Shown here piece by piece: positions 1-7,258 of a stretch of 26,944 nt of DNA (positions are counted from its first letter, which is position 1; each line of letters begins with the position of its first letter). The notes beneath the pieces are model-generated. The model was given only the letters and a program-made list of their open reading frames with translations, was not told the DNA's origin and did no database searches. Both the position numbers and the translations under genes were made by a program. Source of the DNA: Anoxypelagibacter sp902613655 (GTDB lineage: Bacteria > Pseudomonadota > Alphaproteobacteria > Pelagibacterales > Pelagibacteraceae); contig CACMHR010000008.1 of NCBI GenBank assembly GCA_902613655.1, forward strand, positions 1 to 26,944. Direction: 5' to 3'.

Positions 1-234
1 GTTATCAAGTGAAAGATTGAAATTTAAATCTTTTTCTCTTTTTCTCATTATTTCTAGGTGGCAATCTCTTGCAAAAAAAATGACAATGTTTCCACCTTCA
101 AGATCTCCATAACGTTTATAAACCCCAGAAAGAAACGAACTTTCCATTTCGTAAAAAGTAGGCATAATTTTTAGAAAATTTTCGGTGAAATTTTTTTGAA
201 CTAATTTGTTTTCAATATTTTTTGTGCGTTCCAT
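1..234 (-). CDS. Unidentified protein, N-terminal 78 residues (partial)
   Basis: An open reverse-strand frame starts with ATG at 234 and stays open for 78 codons to the left edge, so the gene is cut by the window. It begins MERTKNIENK and contains YKRYGDLEGGNIVIFFARDC around residues 39-58. There is no obvious signal peptide or membrane segment in the visible part; it is a charged, probably cytoplasmic protein. I do not recognise the family. The frame is supported by its length, its normal residue composition and an upstream non-coding stretch leading to a tRNA on the other strand. A small DNA-binding or regulatory protein is possible, but nothing visible proves it. Confidence 0.6.
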   Translation of the reverse strand, partial: MERTKNIENKLVQKNFTENFLKIMPTFYEMESSFLSGVYKRYGDLEGGNIVIFFARDCHLEIMRKREKDLNFNLSLDN

Positions 235-370
235 ATTATTTAGGAAAATTATTGTTCATTTTGGGTTGATAAAAACAATTTTGTATTTTAAAGTCAACTT
301 ATAAAATGTATATTTTGTAAATTAAATATCTCTAATCTTTTGCTGTCTCGTATTAAATTAGATTTATTCG

Positions 371-379
371 TGTTATAAG
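371..379 (+). promoter_or_regulatory. Possible extended -10 element of the tRNA promoter
   Basis: TGTTATAAG lies 17 bases before the mature tRNA 5' end and resembles an extended -10 box (TGnTATAAT). No convincing -35 is visible at normal spacing; TTAAAT at 353-358 is a weak candidate with a 15-base spacer. The rest of 235-395 is AT-rich with nothing else I can name. Confidence 0.25.
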
Positions 380-395
380 ATATAAAATAATATTA

Positions 396-472
396 GGCGG
401 GGTAGCTCAGTTGGTTAGAGCACAGGACTCATAAGCCTGGGGTCGGTGGTTCGAATCCACTCCCCGCTACCA
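396..472 (+). tRNA. tRNA-Met (anticodon CAU), probably elongator
   Basis: A 77-base cloverleaf with encoded CCA. The acceptor stem GGCGGGG pairs with CCCCGCU (first pair G-U). The D arm is GCUC/GAGC, the anticodon loop CUCAUAA gives CAU, and the T arm is GGUGG-UUCGAAU-CCACU. The anticodon stem CAGGA/GCCUG has an A-G apposition at its loop-closing position, so that pair is non-canonical. It lacks the C1-A72 mismatch of bacterial initiator tRNA, so elongator Met is favoured. A lysidine-modified Ile(CAU) tRNA is the alternative and cannot be excluded by eye. The next gene starts 4 bases after the CCA. Confidence 0.93.
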
Positions 473-476
473 TAAA

Positions 477-1589
477 ATGCTAATTAATAAAAAATTCTTT
501 CAAAATATTTTTAAGACAGTTTCGTATGGTATTTTTAAAATATTTTATAAAAAAGTTGAAAAAGTAATTGATGTAAAAAACAATAATGAAATTCAAGTTA
601 GAGATGTAAAAAAAAATGGTGATTTTAAATATCAAGTTTTTGCACTAGATAACGCAAGACTTTACACCGATAGGATTAATGATACTGCTGTTATTTTAAA
701 AAATGAGATAGTAGAAAAAGCTTCTTTCCAATTTAGAGTTCAAGATTCAAAAGTTTACAACGCTCATATAAAAAAAAATATTGTTTTTTCTAAAGGAACT
801 CCTCGCCTAAAAAAAAAAGTTAATGGCGAAGTTTTGTCCTTATTAACTGGTGGTGGCGGGAATAATAATTATTGGCATTGGTTATTTGATGTAATGCCTA
901 GAATAGCTATATGTGAGGATATAACCAACATAGACAAAATTAATTTTTTTTTACTGCCAAGTAACAAAAGAAAATATCAAAAAGAAACTTTAGATATATT
1001 AAATATTTATAAAGATAGACAGTTATCAAGTGAGAACTATAGACATATTACTTGCGATAAACTTTATGTTACTTCTCATCCAGTGGTTAGATCAGACAAT
1101 GCAACAAAAGATATTCAAAGTATACCATTATGGATATCAAACTGGTTAAAAAAAACTTTTTTGACTATTAATAATAAAACCTTTTTCAAAAAAATTTATA
1201 TTGATAGATCAGATTCTACATCAAATGTTAAACACTTAAGATCTATTCAAAATGAAGAAGAAGTAAAAAAATTTTTATCTAGTGTGGGCTTTGAGATTAT
1301 AAGATTGAGTGAGTATAGCTTTCAAGATCAAGTATCAATTTTTAATAAGGCAGACACAATAATTGGATTACATGGCGCAGGCTTTGCCAACGCTGTATTT
1401 TCAAGACCAAACACAAAAATAATAGAATTAAAAGTTAAAACTCATCCTGGAAAAGAAATTGAAAATTTAGCAATATCTAACAAACTTTCTTATAAAGCAC
1501 TTAAATTTGATTTGATAGGGATAGACCATGCAAATCAATTCGGACACATAAATGTTTCTATAAGTGAGCTTAAAAGGAATATAAATTAA
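477..1589 (+). CDS. Glycosyltransferase family 61 (DUF563) protein
   Basis: A 370-residue protein with the two hallmark regions of GT61/DUF563 enzymes: NYWHWLFDVMPR at about 131-142, and a C-terminal part containing IYIDRSDS (about 240-247) and GLHGAGFANAVF (about 297-308). Members transfer sugars, often in capsule or O-polysaccharide synthesis. The exact donor and acceptor cannot be read from the sequence. No signal peptide or long membrane segment is seen, so it is probably cytoplasmic or membrane-associated. The ATG lies 4 bases after the tRNA CCA, leaving no room for a Shine-Dalgarno site outside the tRNA. It may be translated from a processed tRNA-mRNA transcript. No other in-frame ATG occurs until about residue 140. 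The next gene, another glycosyltransferase, follows 5 bases later. Confidence 0.88.
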   Translation: MLINKKFFQNIFKTVSYGIFKIFYKKVEKVIDVKNNNEIQVRDVKKNGDFKYQVFALDNARLYTDRINDTAVILKNEIVEKASFQFRVQDSKVYNAHIKKNIVFSKGTPRLKKKVNGEVLSLLTGGGGNNNYWHWLFDVMPRIAICEDITNIDKINFFLLPSNKRKYQKETLDILNIYKDRQLSSENYRHITCDKLYVTSHPVVRSDNATKDIQSIPLWISNWLKKTFLTINNKTFFKKIYIDRSDSTSNVKHLRSIQNEEEVKKFLSSVGFEIIRLSEYSFQDQVSIFNKADTIIGLHGAGFANAVFSRPNTKIIELKVKTHPGKEIENLAISNKLSYKALKFDLIGIDHANQFGHINVSISELKRNIN

Positions 1590-1594
1590 ATTTT

Positions 1595-2416
1595 ATGAAA
1601 AACTTGAAAATGTTTTGTACATCCTTAGAACCAAGACACTACGAATTTATTAAGGAGTTGGGATATATACCAGCAGCAGTTGGGGAGAAAAATTTTCAAG
1701 ATGGTTGGTTAAGAGATAACTCAAAAGAAAATATTTCAAAAAAAAATAAAAATTATGCTGAGCTGACTTTTCATTACTGGTTTTGGAAAAATTATCTCAA
1801 AACTTGTGAAAGTAGATGGATCGGATTTTGTCATTATAGAAAGTTTTGGACTAATAAAAATCACAAGGACTTAGACATAAATATTAGAAATCTATCTTCA
1901 CTTGTTTTAAAAAGTGTTCCTGAAGACCTTGAAAAATATGAAGTAATATTAGGCGAGCCATTTTATGTAAATCAAAGAAAAATTATGAAGTTTCTTAAAA
2001 AAGGCTTTAGAACAATTTTGGAAAAACCTAGCCGCTTGTTTAACCCTAATGAAAGAACCATTAAATTTCATTTTGACATAATGCATGGGAAAAACAATTT
2101 AGAAAAAGCTATTGAGTTTTTAGATGATGAAAATAAAACGGACTTCCGCAATTATGTTAATAGCAAAGTATACTTTCATCCTTTCAATATGTATATTTGT
2201 AGATCAAAAGATATGCTTAACACATATTACAAAACCCTTTTTGCATGGTTAGAAAAATGTGAAATTTATTTCTCTGAAAAAAATTTGCACGGATATGATC
2301 TCACAAGAATTTATGCTTTCTTGGCAGAACGTTTTACTTCTTATTGGTTTACAAAAAGTGCAAAGTATAAAACTATGAACATTTCTTATTACGATATAAG
2401 AAAGGATATTAACTAG
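1595..2416 (+). CDS. DUF4422-domain glycosyltransferase
   Basis: A 273-residue protein matching the DUF4422 family found in capsule and exopolysaccharide loci: YAELTFHYWFWKNY at about 54-67 (family pattern sELT..YW.WKN) followed by GFCHYRKFW at about 77-85 (family GfcHYRRy). The middle is rich in basic residues. A second conserved-looking segment, FHPFNMYICRSKDM, falls around 195-208, where the family has a Fxxx-NMFI-type motif. It is probably a cytoplasmic sugar transferase; the substrate is unknown. It sits 5 bases after the GT61 gene and presumably shares its transcript. Its stop overlaps the stop of the reverse-strand rmlC remnant by 4 bases, so no terminator separates them. Confidence 0.83.
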   Translation: MKNLKMFCTSLEPRHYEFIKELGYIPAAVGEKNFQDGWLRDNSKENISKKNKNYAELTFHYWFWKNYLKTCESRWIGFCHYRKFWTNKNHKDLDINIRNLSSLVLKSVPEDLEKYEVILGEPFYVNQRKIMKFLKKGFRTILEKPSRLFNPNERTIKFHFDIMHGKNNLEKAIEFLDDENKTDFRNYVNSKVYFHPFNMYICRSKDMLNTYYKTLFAWLEKCEIYFSEKNLHGYDLTRIYAFLAERFTSYWFTKSAKYKTMNISYYDIRKDIN

Positions 2417-2948
2417 AGATACCTAAACTTTTTAAGAAAATTATTAAAAGACGGTAGGTTTTTATCTTTTTTTGAAACTTTTGGATTTTTTATAGGTAAT
2501 GTAATTTTTAATTTTTTGTCATTCCAAAATATACCACTTTCAAATTTTGGAGCATAATAATTTGACAATTTATAATAAACTATATTTTCTTTATCAAGTG
2601 TCAGATAAGAGTGCGCAAAACCAGTAGGTACATAGAGTGATAGATTATTCTTTTCAGATAAAATTATTTTGTATGTTTTTCCAAAAGTTTTAGAATTCTT
2701 TCTAAGATCAATAACATAATCAAGTATTTTACCTTTTAACACGCTAATTAATTTAACTTGTTGATACTTATATTGAAAATGAAACCCTCTAAAAATATTT
2801 TTTTTAGAGATTACTTTGTAGTCAAAAATCAAATCTTTTCCTCCAACTATTTTTTATTATAAGTTTCTGCCAAATATCCTCTAGTATCAGTATTTTTTGC
2901 AAATTTAATAATTTTTAAACCCTCAAATTTTGTTTTTAGCAACTTCAT
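2413..2948 (-). pseudogene. rmlC: dTDP-4-dehydrorhamnose 3,5-epimerase, frameshifted
   Basis: Two adjacent frames together make a whole RmlC. Frame 1 (ATG at 2948, TAG at 2847-2849) gives 33 residues including NTDTRGYLAETYN, the family's D-x-RG-x-x-x-E-[ST] N-terminal motif. Frame 2 (to 2413) gives FRGFHFQ with the catalytic-type His, VIDLRKNSKTFG and VPTGFAHSYLTL. Adding one A to the A6 run (T6 at 2850-2855 on the plus strand) yields a continuous 178-residue protein, the normal length for the family. Frame 2 on its own has a TTG start at 2832 with GGAGG (2840-2844) 7 bases upstream, so an N-terminally truncated product could be made. It would lack the substrate-binding N-terminal segment. 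The enzyme epimerises C3 and C5 of dTDP-4-keto-6-deoxyglucose. It overlaps the end of the rmlD-like gene by 26 bases. A sequencing indel is the likeliest cause. Confidence 0.85.
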
Positions 2949-3645
2949 GTTTTTTTATCTTATTAAGTTTTGATAAATTCATAAATGGTTTTGGTGGAAA
3001 TTCTCCTTTAGATAAGGCTTTTTTAACATTGGGATTGTATTTTTTAGCAAAATTATAAACCGTCCTAGCCTTACCACCTATATTCAAAATTCCTTTTTTA
3101 TTAATAATTTTAAATAATATTTTTGCTATTTCTTCATGGAAAATAAAATTTAATTTAATATTACTGAAGGCTTTTTTGTGAACAAAAGGTTTTTCAGTCA
3201 TACAAGCTCTTAAAATCAAAGAATTTTTATACATTTGAACCGCACATTCTCCACCTAATTTTGACCAAGCATAATTATTCCATGGTAATAATGGGTCTAA
3301 TTCATTGTAATTACCTTTTTTTCCAGGGTAAACATAACTTGTAGAAAAATAAATAATTTTTATATTTAATTCCGAGCATGCTCTTACCAAATTAGAGGTT
3401 CCAATTATGTTTAAATTGATGCTTTTAGCCAAATTCTTTTCGTGAGATTTCATTGGTCTAGACATGCCAGCCAAGTGAATAACATAATCTGTTTTATTTT
3501 TTTTTAAATAATTTTTAATCTTTTTATAACTTGTTATATCTAAATGTTTTTTTGAGGGATAAATAACCTTATAATCTGTTTTAATTTTTTTTAACTCACT
3601 TGCAAATCTTCCTGATCCACCCGTAACTACGATTTTTTTCTTCAT
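2923..3645 (-). CDS. RmlD-like NAD(P)-dependent sugar-nucleotide reductase/epimerase
   Basis: A 240-residue extended short-chain dehydrogenase. It has the Rossmann motif VTGGSGRFA at 7-15, HLAGMSRP at about 57-64, and the catalytic STSYVYPG / YAWSK set (Y125, K129). The position between rmlB and rmlC and the STSYVYPG segment suggest the 4-keto reduction that finishes dTDP-L-rhamnose or a related 6-deoxysugar. At 240 residues it is shorter than classical RmlD (about 290), so another ketoreductase specificity is possible. The start overlaps the rmlB stop by 4 bases (ATGA), indicating translational coupling. Its 3' end overlaps the rmlC start. The C-terminus is lysine-rich and has no membrane segment, so it should be cytosolic. 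Confidence 0.78.
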   Translation of the reverse strand: MKKKIVVTGGSGRFASELKKIKTDYKVIYPSKKHLDITSYKKIKNYLKKNKTDYVIHLAGMSRPMKSHEKNLAKSINLNIIGTSNLVRACSELNIKIIYFSTSYVYPGKKGNYNELDPLLPWNNYAWSKLGGECAVQMYKNSLILRACMTEKPFVHKKAFSNIKLNFIFHEEIAKILFKIINKKGILNIGGKARTVYNFAKKYNPNVKKALSKGEFPPKPFMNLSKLNKIKKHEVAKNKI

Positions 3646-4673
3646 AGTTTTAAACCCAATCTTTTAGTTATGTTCTTTTTAGAAATCTGCTTAAAATAAT
3701 TGTAATTTTTTGAATACCACGCCAAGGTTTTTAATAACCCATTAGATATAGATATTTTATGTTTCCATTTAATCTCTTTTTTAATAAGTTTTGAATTTAG
3801 TGCATATCTTTCATCATGACCGGGTCTATCTTTAACAAAAACTATTTTAGTTTTATTAGGTTTGTCTGTGACTCTCTTTTTTGCAATATCTAAAAGTTTT
3901 TTTGCTATTTCTGTATTTTTTAATCTTATTCCTGTTCCTATATTGTAATTTTGATTATTTTTTCCCTTTAAAAATATTTTTAAAAGTGCCTCACAATTAT
4001 CTTTTACATAAATCCATTCTCTTACATTTTTACCATCACCATAAACTGGCAAAGGTTTATTATTAAGAATATTAAATATCATTTTTGGTATAAATTTTTC
4101 TGGATGTTGATTTGGTCCGTAATTATTACAAGGATGTGCAATAATTATTTTTAATCCGTAAGTTCTACTATAGGATTTTATAAATTGATCAGCTGCAGCT
4201 TTTGAGGCTGAATATGGAGAGCTGGGATTGTAATTATGATTTTCATCTGCTTTTTTGTTATTTGGTATATCACCATAAACTTCATCAGTGGAAATCTGTA
4301 AAAGTTTAATTTTTTTTACTTTATTATTTTCAAACTTCCTTATTGCTTCTAACAAACTGTAAACACCTACAATATTTGACCTGATGAAGTGATGCGCTTT
4401 GTCAATAGATCTATCCACATGTGTTTCTGCTGCCAAATTGAAAATTCCAATTGGTTTATGTTTGTTTAATATTTGAAGAATTTTAGATGTTTTATTAATA
4501 TCAGTTTTATAAAATAAATAATTTCTATTTTTTTTAAAGCTTTTTACATTATATGAATTTGCGGAATAACTTAACTTATCAACATTAATCACAAAGTATT
4601 TTTTTTTTAATAATAGGCTTATTAAATTACTTCCTATAAAACCTGAACCACCAGTTACGATTATTTTTTTCAT
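3642..4673 (-). CDS. rmlB: dTDP-glucose 4,6-dehydratase
   Basis: A 343-residue extended SDR with all RmlB hallmarks: TGGSGFIG at 7-14 (NAD binding), AAETHVDRSI at 81-90, STDEVYGD at 128-135 (catalytic Asp130-Glu131), YSASK with Y154 and K158, NNYGPNQHPEKFIP, and GDGKNVREWIYV for nucleotide-sugar binding. It converts dTDP-glucose to dTDP-4-keto-6-deoxyglucose in the cytosol, the committed step to dTDP-rhamnose and similar sugars. It is first in the reverse-strand set rmlB, rmlD-like, rmlC, with ATGA coupling to the second gene. No rmlA (glucose-1-phosphate thymidylyltransferase) is present in the window, so dTDP-glucose must come from elsewhere. It diverges from the GT2 gene across an 80-base AT-rich gap that probably holds both promoters. 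Confidence 0.95.
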   Translation of the reverse strand: MKKIIVTGGSGFIGSNLISLLLKKKYFVINVDKLSYSANSYNVKSFKKNRNYLFYKTDINKTSKILQILNKHKPIGIFNLAAETHVDRSIDKAHHFIRSNIVGVYSLLEAIRKFENNKVKKIKLLQISTDEVYGDIPNNKKADENHNYNPSSPYSASKAAADQFIKSYSRTYGLKIIIAHPCNNYGPNQHPEKFIPKMIFNILNNKPLPVYGDGKNVREWIYVKDNCEALLKIFLKGKNNQNYNIGTGIRLKNTEIAKKLLDIAKKRVTDKPNKTKIVFVKDRPGHDERYALNSKLIKKEIKWKHKISISNGLLKTLAWYSKNYNYFKQISKKNITKRLGLKL

Positions 4674-4753
4674 ATTAATTTTACAAATAAGATATGATCA
4701 ATTAAGTTAAAGTATTAAAATAATTAGAGTATAAAATCAATTATGTTTAAATA

Positions 4754-5623
4754 ATGTCAATTAAAGATATAACTATAGTAATTACATCTTTTAAAAGTGA
4801 AAACAAAATCAGAAAATGCTTAAATTCTATTGATAAGCAATTCAAGGTCATTAATGTCGAAAATTCAAGTGATAAAGATTATAAAACACAAATAGAAAAG
4901 GAATTTGAAAATGTTAAATGTATTCTTTCTGGGGAAAATATCGGTTATGGAAAAGGAAACAATATAGGATTAAAAGAAGTTAAAACCAAATATGCTTTAA
5001 TACTTAATCCCGATGCAGAACTTTTTCCTGATTCGATAACTAATTTTTTTAAATTGGCAGAAGAAAACTCTGACTTTGCAATGATACAGCCTAGTACTCT
5101 TGAGGATAAAAAGAAATTTAAAAACTATGATTTGGCCTCAAAAAATAAAATGGGGGACCATTGTATTGAGTTGGATCAAAGAGCAATTAAAACTGTAAGA
5201 GGTCACGCTTTATTTCTCAATCTTCAAAAATTCCAGAATATCGGTTTTTTTGATGAAAATATTTTCTTTTTTTTAGAGGAAACAGACTTAGCAATGAGAA
5301 TTTTAAAAAGTGAAAAAAAAATTTATTATTGTGCTCCAATAATAATTTTTCATGAAGGAGGCAAGTCCCATGAAAATAAAATCAATCATCAAATGGAACT
5401 GTCTAGAAATTGGCACTGGATGTGGTCCACTTTTTATTTTAATAAAAAATATAAAGGTTTTATAAATTCGCTAATTAAAGTATTTCCAAAACTTATATCA
5501 TCAATTTTTAAATATTTCTTTTTTCTTTTGATTATGAATAAAGAGAAAAAAAGAAATTTATTACCAAAGATTTTCAGGTCTAGCCAACTCAATAGCTGGA
5601 AAAAAATCATGGTACAGACCTAA
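4754..5623 (+). CDS. Family 2 glycosyltransferase, rhamnosyltransferase-like
   Basis: A 289-residue GT-A fold transferase resembling the WbbL/rhamnosyltransferase branch of GT2. It has an N-terminal ITIVITSFKSE strand, ENIGYGKGNNIG at about 61-72, LNPDAE at 84-89 (the DxD-like metal/nucleotide site, here NPD), and FFDENIFFFLEETDLAMRI at about 165-183 with the catalytic acidic cluster. A hydrophobic stretch near 244-265 may anchor it to the membrane face. With rmlBCD-type genes next door, transfer of rhamnose or another dTDP-6-deoxysugar to a lipid-linked or surface glycan is a reasonable inference. The donor is not proven. The predicted start ATG follows the 80-base divergent promoter gap shared with rmlB. 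Confidence 0.87.
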   Translation: MSIKDITIVITSFKSENKIRKCLNSIDKQFKVINVENSSDKDYKTQIEKEFENVKCILSGENIGYGKGNNIGLKEVKTKYALILNPDAELFPDSITNFFKLAEENSDFAMIQPSTLEDKKKFKNYDLASKNKMGDHCIELDQRAIKTVRGHALFLNLQKFQNIGFFDENIFFFLEETDLAMRILKSEKKIYYCAPIIIFHEGGKSHENKINHQMELSRNWHWMWSTFYFNKKYKGFINSLIKVFPKLISSIFKYFFFLLIMNKEKKRNLLPKIFRSSQLNSWKKIMVQT

Positions 5624-5675
5624 AGTTTGATTATTTATTGATTTGAGTCATTTTTAAATATAAAAATTAATACCA

Positions 5676-6686
5676 ATGAAAAAAAATAAAGTATTTATCA
5701 CCGGTGCTGCAGGCTTTTTAGGATCTCACTTAGCAGAAAAATTATCAGAAATGGGCGACGAAGTAGTTGGTGTCGACAATATGTTGGGAGGTTATGCAGA
5801 TAATGTTCCAAAAAATATAAAATTTCACAAAATTGATTGTTGCGATCTTGTTAAAGTAAAAGAACTTATGAAAGGTGCTGATATAGTATATCATTGTGCG
5901 GCAACAGCACACGAAGGCTTGTCAGTTTTTTCTCCGTATGAAATAGGTAAAAATAATTATTTAGCTTCTGTTTCGGTATTCTCTGCCGCTATATCAAATA
6001 AAGTTAAAAGAATTATTTTTTGTTCATCTATGGCCAGGTATGGTTCACAAAAATATCCTTTCAAAGAAGATATGAAAGCAAGCCCAGCAGATCCGTATGC
6101 GATTTCAAAGGTTGCCGCAGAGCAAACTTTAGTAAATTTATGCGAGCTGAATAAGATAGAGTGGGTAATTGCTGTTCCACACAATATAATAGGACCAAAG
6201 CAGAAGTATGACGACCCTTTTAGAAATGTTGTATCAATTATGCTAAACAGAATGTTGCAAAATAAAGCTCCAATTATTTACGGAGATGGAGAACAAAAAC
6301 GATGCTTTTCCTATATAGACGATTGTTTAAGTTGTCTTATACCAATGAGAGATCAAGCAAATTTAAATAAACAAATAATAAATATCGGACCTGATGAGGA
6401 GTTTGTGACAATAAACAAAGTTGCTGAAATTTGTTCAAATATATCAGGAAGCAATTTAAAACCAATTTATAAACCTGATAGACCGCAAGAGGTTAAACAT
6501 GCTACCTGTTCCGCTGAAAAAGCAAGAAAACTGCTAAATTATAAGACAACCGTTGATCTTAAAACGGGTATAACAAAAACATTTGATTATATTAAAAAAA
6601 GAGGCGTAAAACCTTTTGATTATTATATAAATGTTGAAATTCAAAACGAACTAACACCATCAACCTGGATAAAAAAAGAAATTTAA
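5676..6686 (+). CDS. NAD-dependent nucleotide-sugar epimerase/dehydratase
   Basis: A 336-residue extended SDR of the GalE/UDP-sugar epimerase type. Visible motifs are TGAAGFLGSH at 9-18, a D34 after the second strand for the NAD ribose, CSSM at 115-118, catalytic Y140xxxK144 in YAISK, HNIIGP, and YGDGEQKRCFSYIDD typical of the C-terminal sugar-binding lobe. It probably interconverts a UDP-hexose or UDP-hexuronate for the surface-glycan block. C4 epimerase is my best guess, but the substrate cannot be read off. The usual SS.a.vYG motif is altered to SSMARYG. It lies 52 bases after the GT2 gene in the same direction and ends 1 base before the stop of the convergent apt gene, the boundary between glycan genes and housekeeping genes. 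Confidence 0.85.
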   Translation: MKKNKVFITGAAGFLGSHLAEKLSEMGDEVVGVDNMLGGYADNVPKNIKFHKIDCCDLVKVKELMKGADIVYHCAATAHEGLSVFSPYEIGKNNYLASVSVFSAAISNKVKRIIFCSSMARYGSQKYPFKEDMKASPADPYAISKVAAEQTLVNLCELNKIEWVIAVPHNIIGPKQKYDDPFRNVVSIMLNRMLQNKAPIIYGDGEQKRCFSYIDDCLSCLIPMRDQANLNKQIINIGPDEEFVTINKVAEICSNISGSNLKPIYKPDRPQEVKHATCSAEKARKLLNYKTTVDLKTGITKTFDYIKKRGVKPFDYYINVEIQNELTPSTWIKKEI

Positions 6687-7215
6687 TTAGTGACCAGGGA
6701 AATCTATTAAGCTTTCAGTAAAATAAGAATTATCTTTCAACTTTTGGTTACCACCCAGGTCAAATAAATTTATTATAAAAATAAAGCCAGCAACTTTTCC
6801 ATGTGAAATCTCAACTAACTTTGCCCCAGCTTCAGCTGTACCACCAGTTGCAATTAAATCGTCGATAATTAAAACACTATCATCCTTACCAATAGAATCT
6901 TTATGTACCTCTATTGTTGCTCTTCCATATTCTAATTCAAAATCTACAGAGTGTCTCTCAGCAGGTAGTTTATTTTTTTTTCTCATCATTATAAGAGGTT
7001 TTTTTCAACCTATAAGAGACAACAGCAGCAAAAATAAAACCTCTTGATTCTATAGCTGCAACTTTATCAAATTTTATTTTTTTTGATATTTCTATGATTT
7101 TATCAACACTAAAATTAAAAGCCTCAGGGTTTTTTATTAAAGTTGTTATATCCCTAAATAAAATACCTTTTTTTGGATAATCGGGTATTGATCTAATGTA
7201 TTTTTTTAAATCCAT
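6687..7215 (-). pseudogene. apt: Adenine phosphoribosyltransferase, frameshifted
   Basis: The N-terminal frame (ATG at 7215) gives IPDYPKKGILFRDITTL and AAIESRGFIFA, classic Apt. It then runs into an out-of-frame tail after VVSYRLKK. The C-terminal frame (stop at 6687) continues with MMRKKNKLPAE, FELEYG and the PRPP loop VLIIDDLIATGGT, ending FPGH. Removing one base from the A7 run (T7 at 6999-7005) joins them as RLKKPLIMMRKKNKLPAE. This aligns without a gap to E. coli Apt from memory and gives 175 residues, the normal size. Apt makes AMP from adenine and PRPP. It is divergent from mtnP across 43 bases, a natural partner since MtnP releases adenine. No Shine-Dalgarno precedes the second frame, so a separate C-terminal product is unlikely. 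Sequencing error is the simplest cause. Confidence 0.9.
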
Positions 7216-7258
7216 ATTTTACTTCATTATCTAACAAAAAAAGATTAATAATTAAATC

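Noticed and set aside
396..472. tRNA-Ile with lysidine-modified CAU anticodon, or initiator Met
   Set aside because: Initiator is ruled out by the G1-U72 pair in place of the C1-A72 mismatch. Ile(CAU) is not strictly excluded, but the acceptor sequence GGCGGGG...CCGCTACCA resembles alphaproteobacterial elongator Met as I recall it.
7216..7258. SAM- or purine-responsive riboswitch between apt and mtnP
   Set aside because: The gap is only 43 AT-rich bases with no paired stems; too short for any known class.
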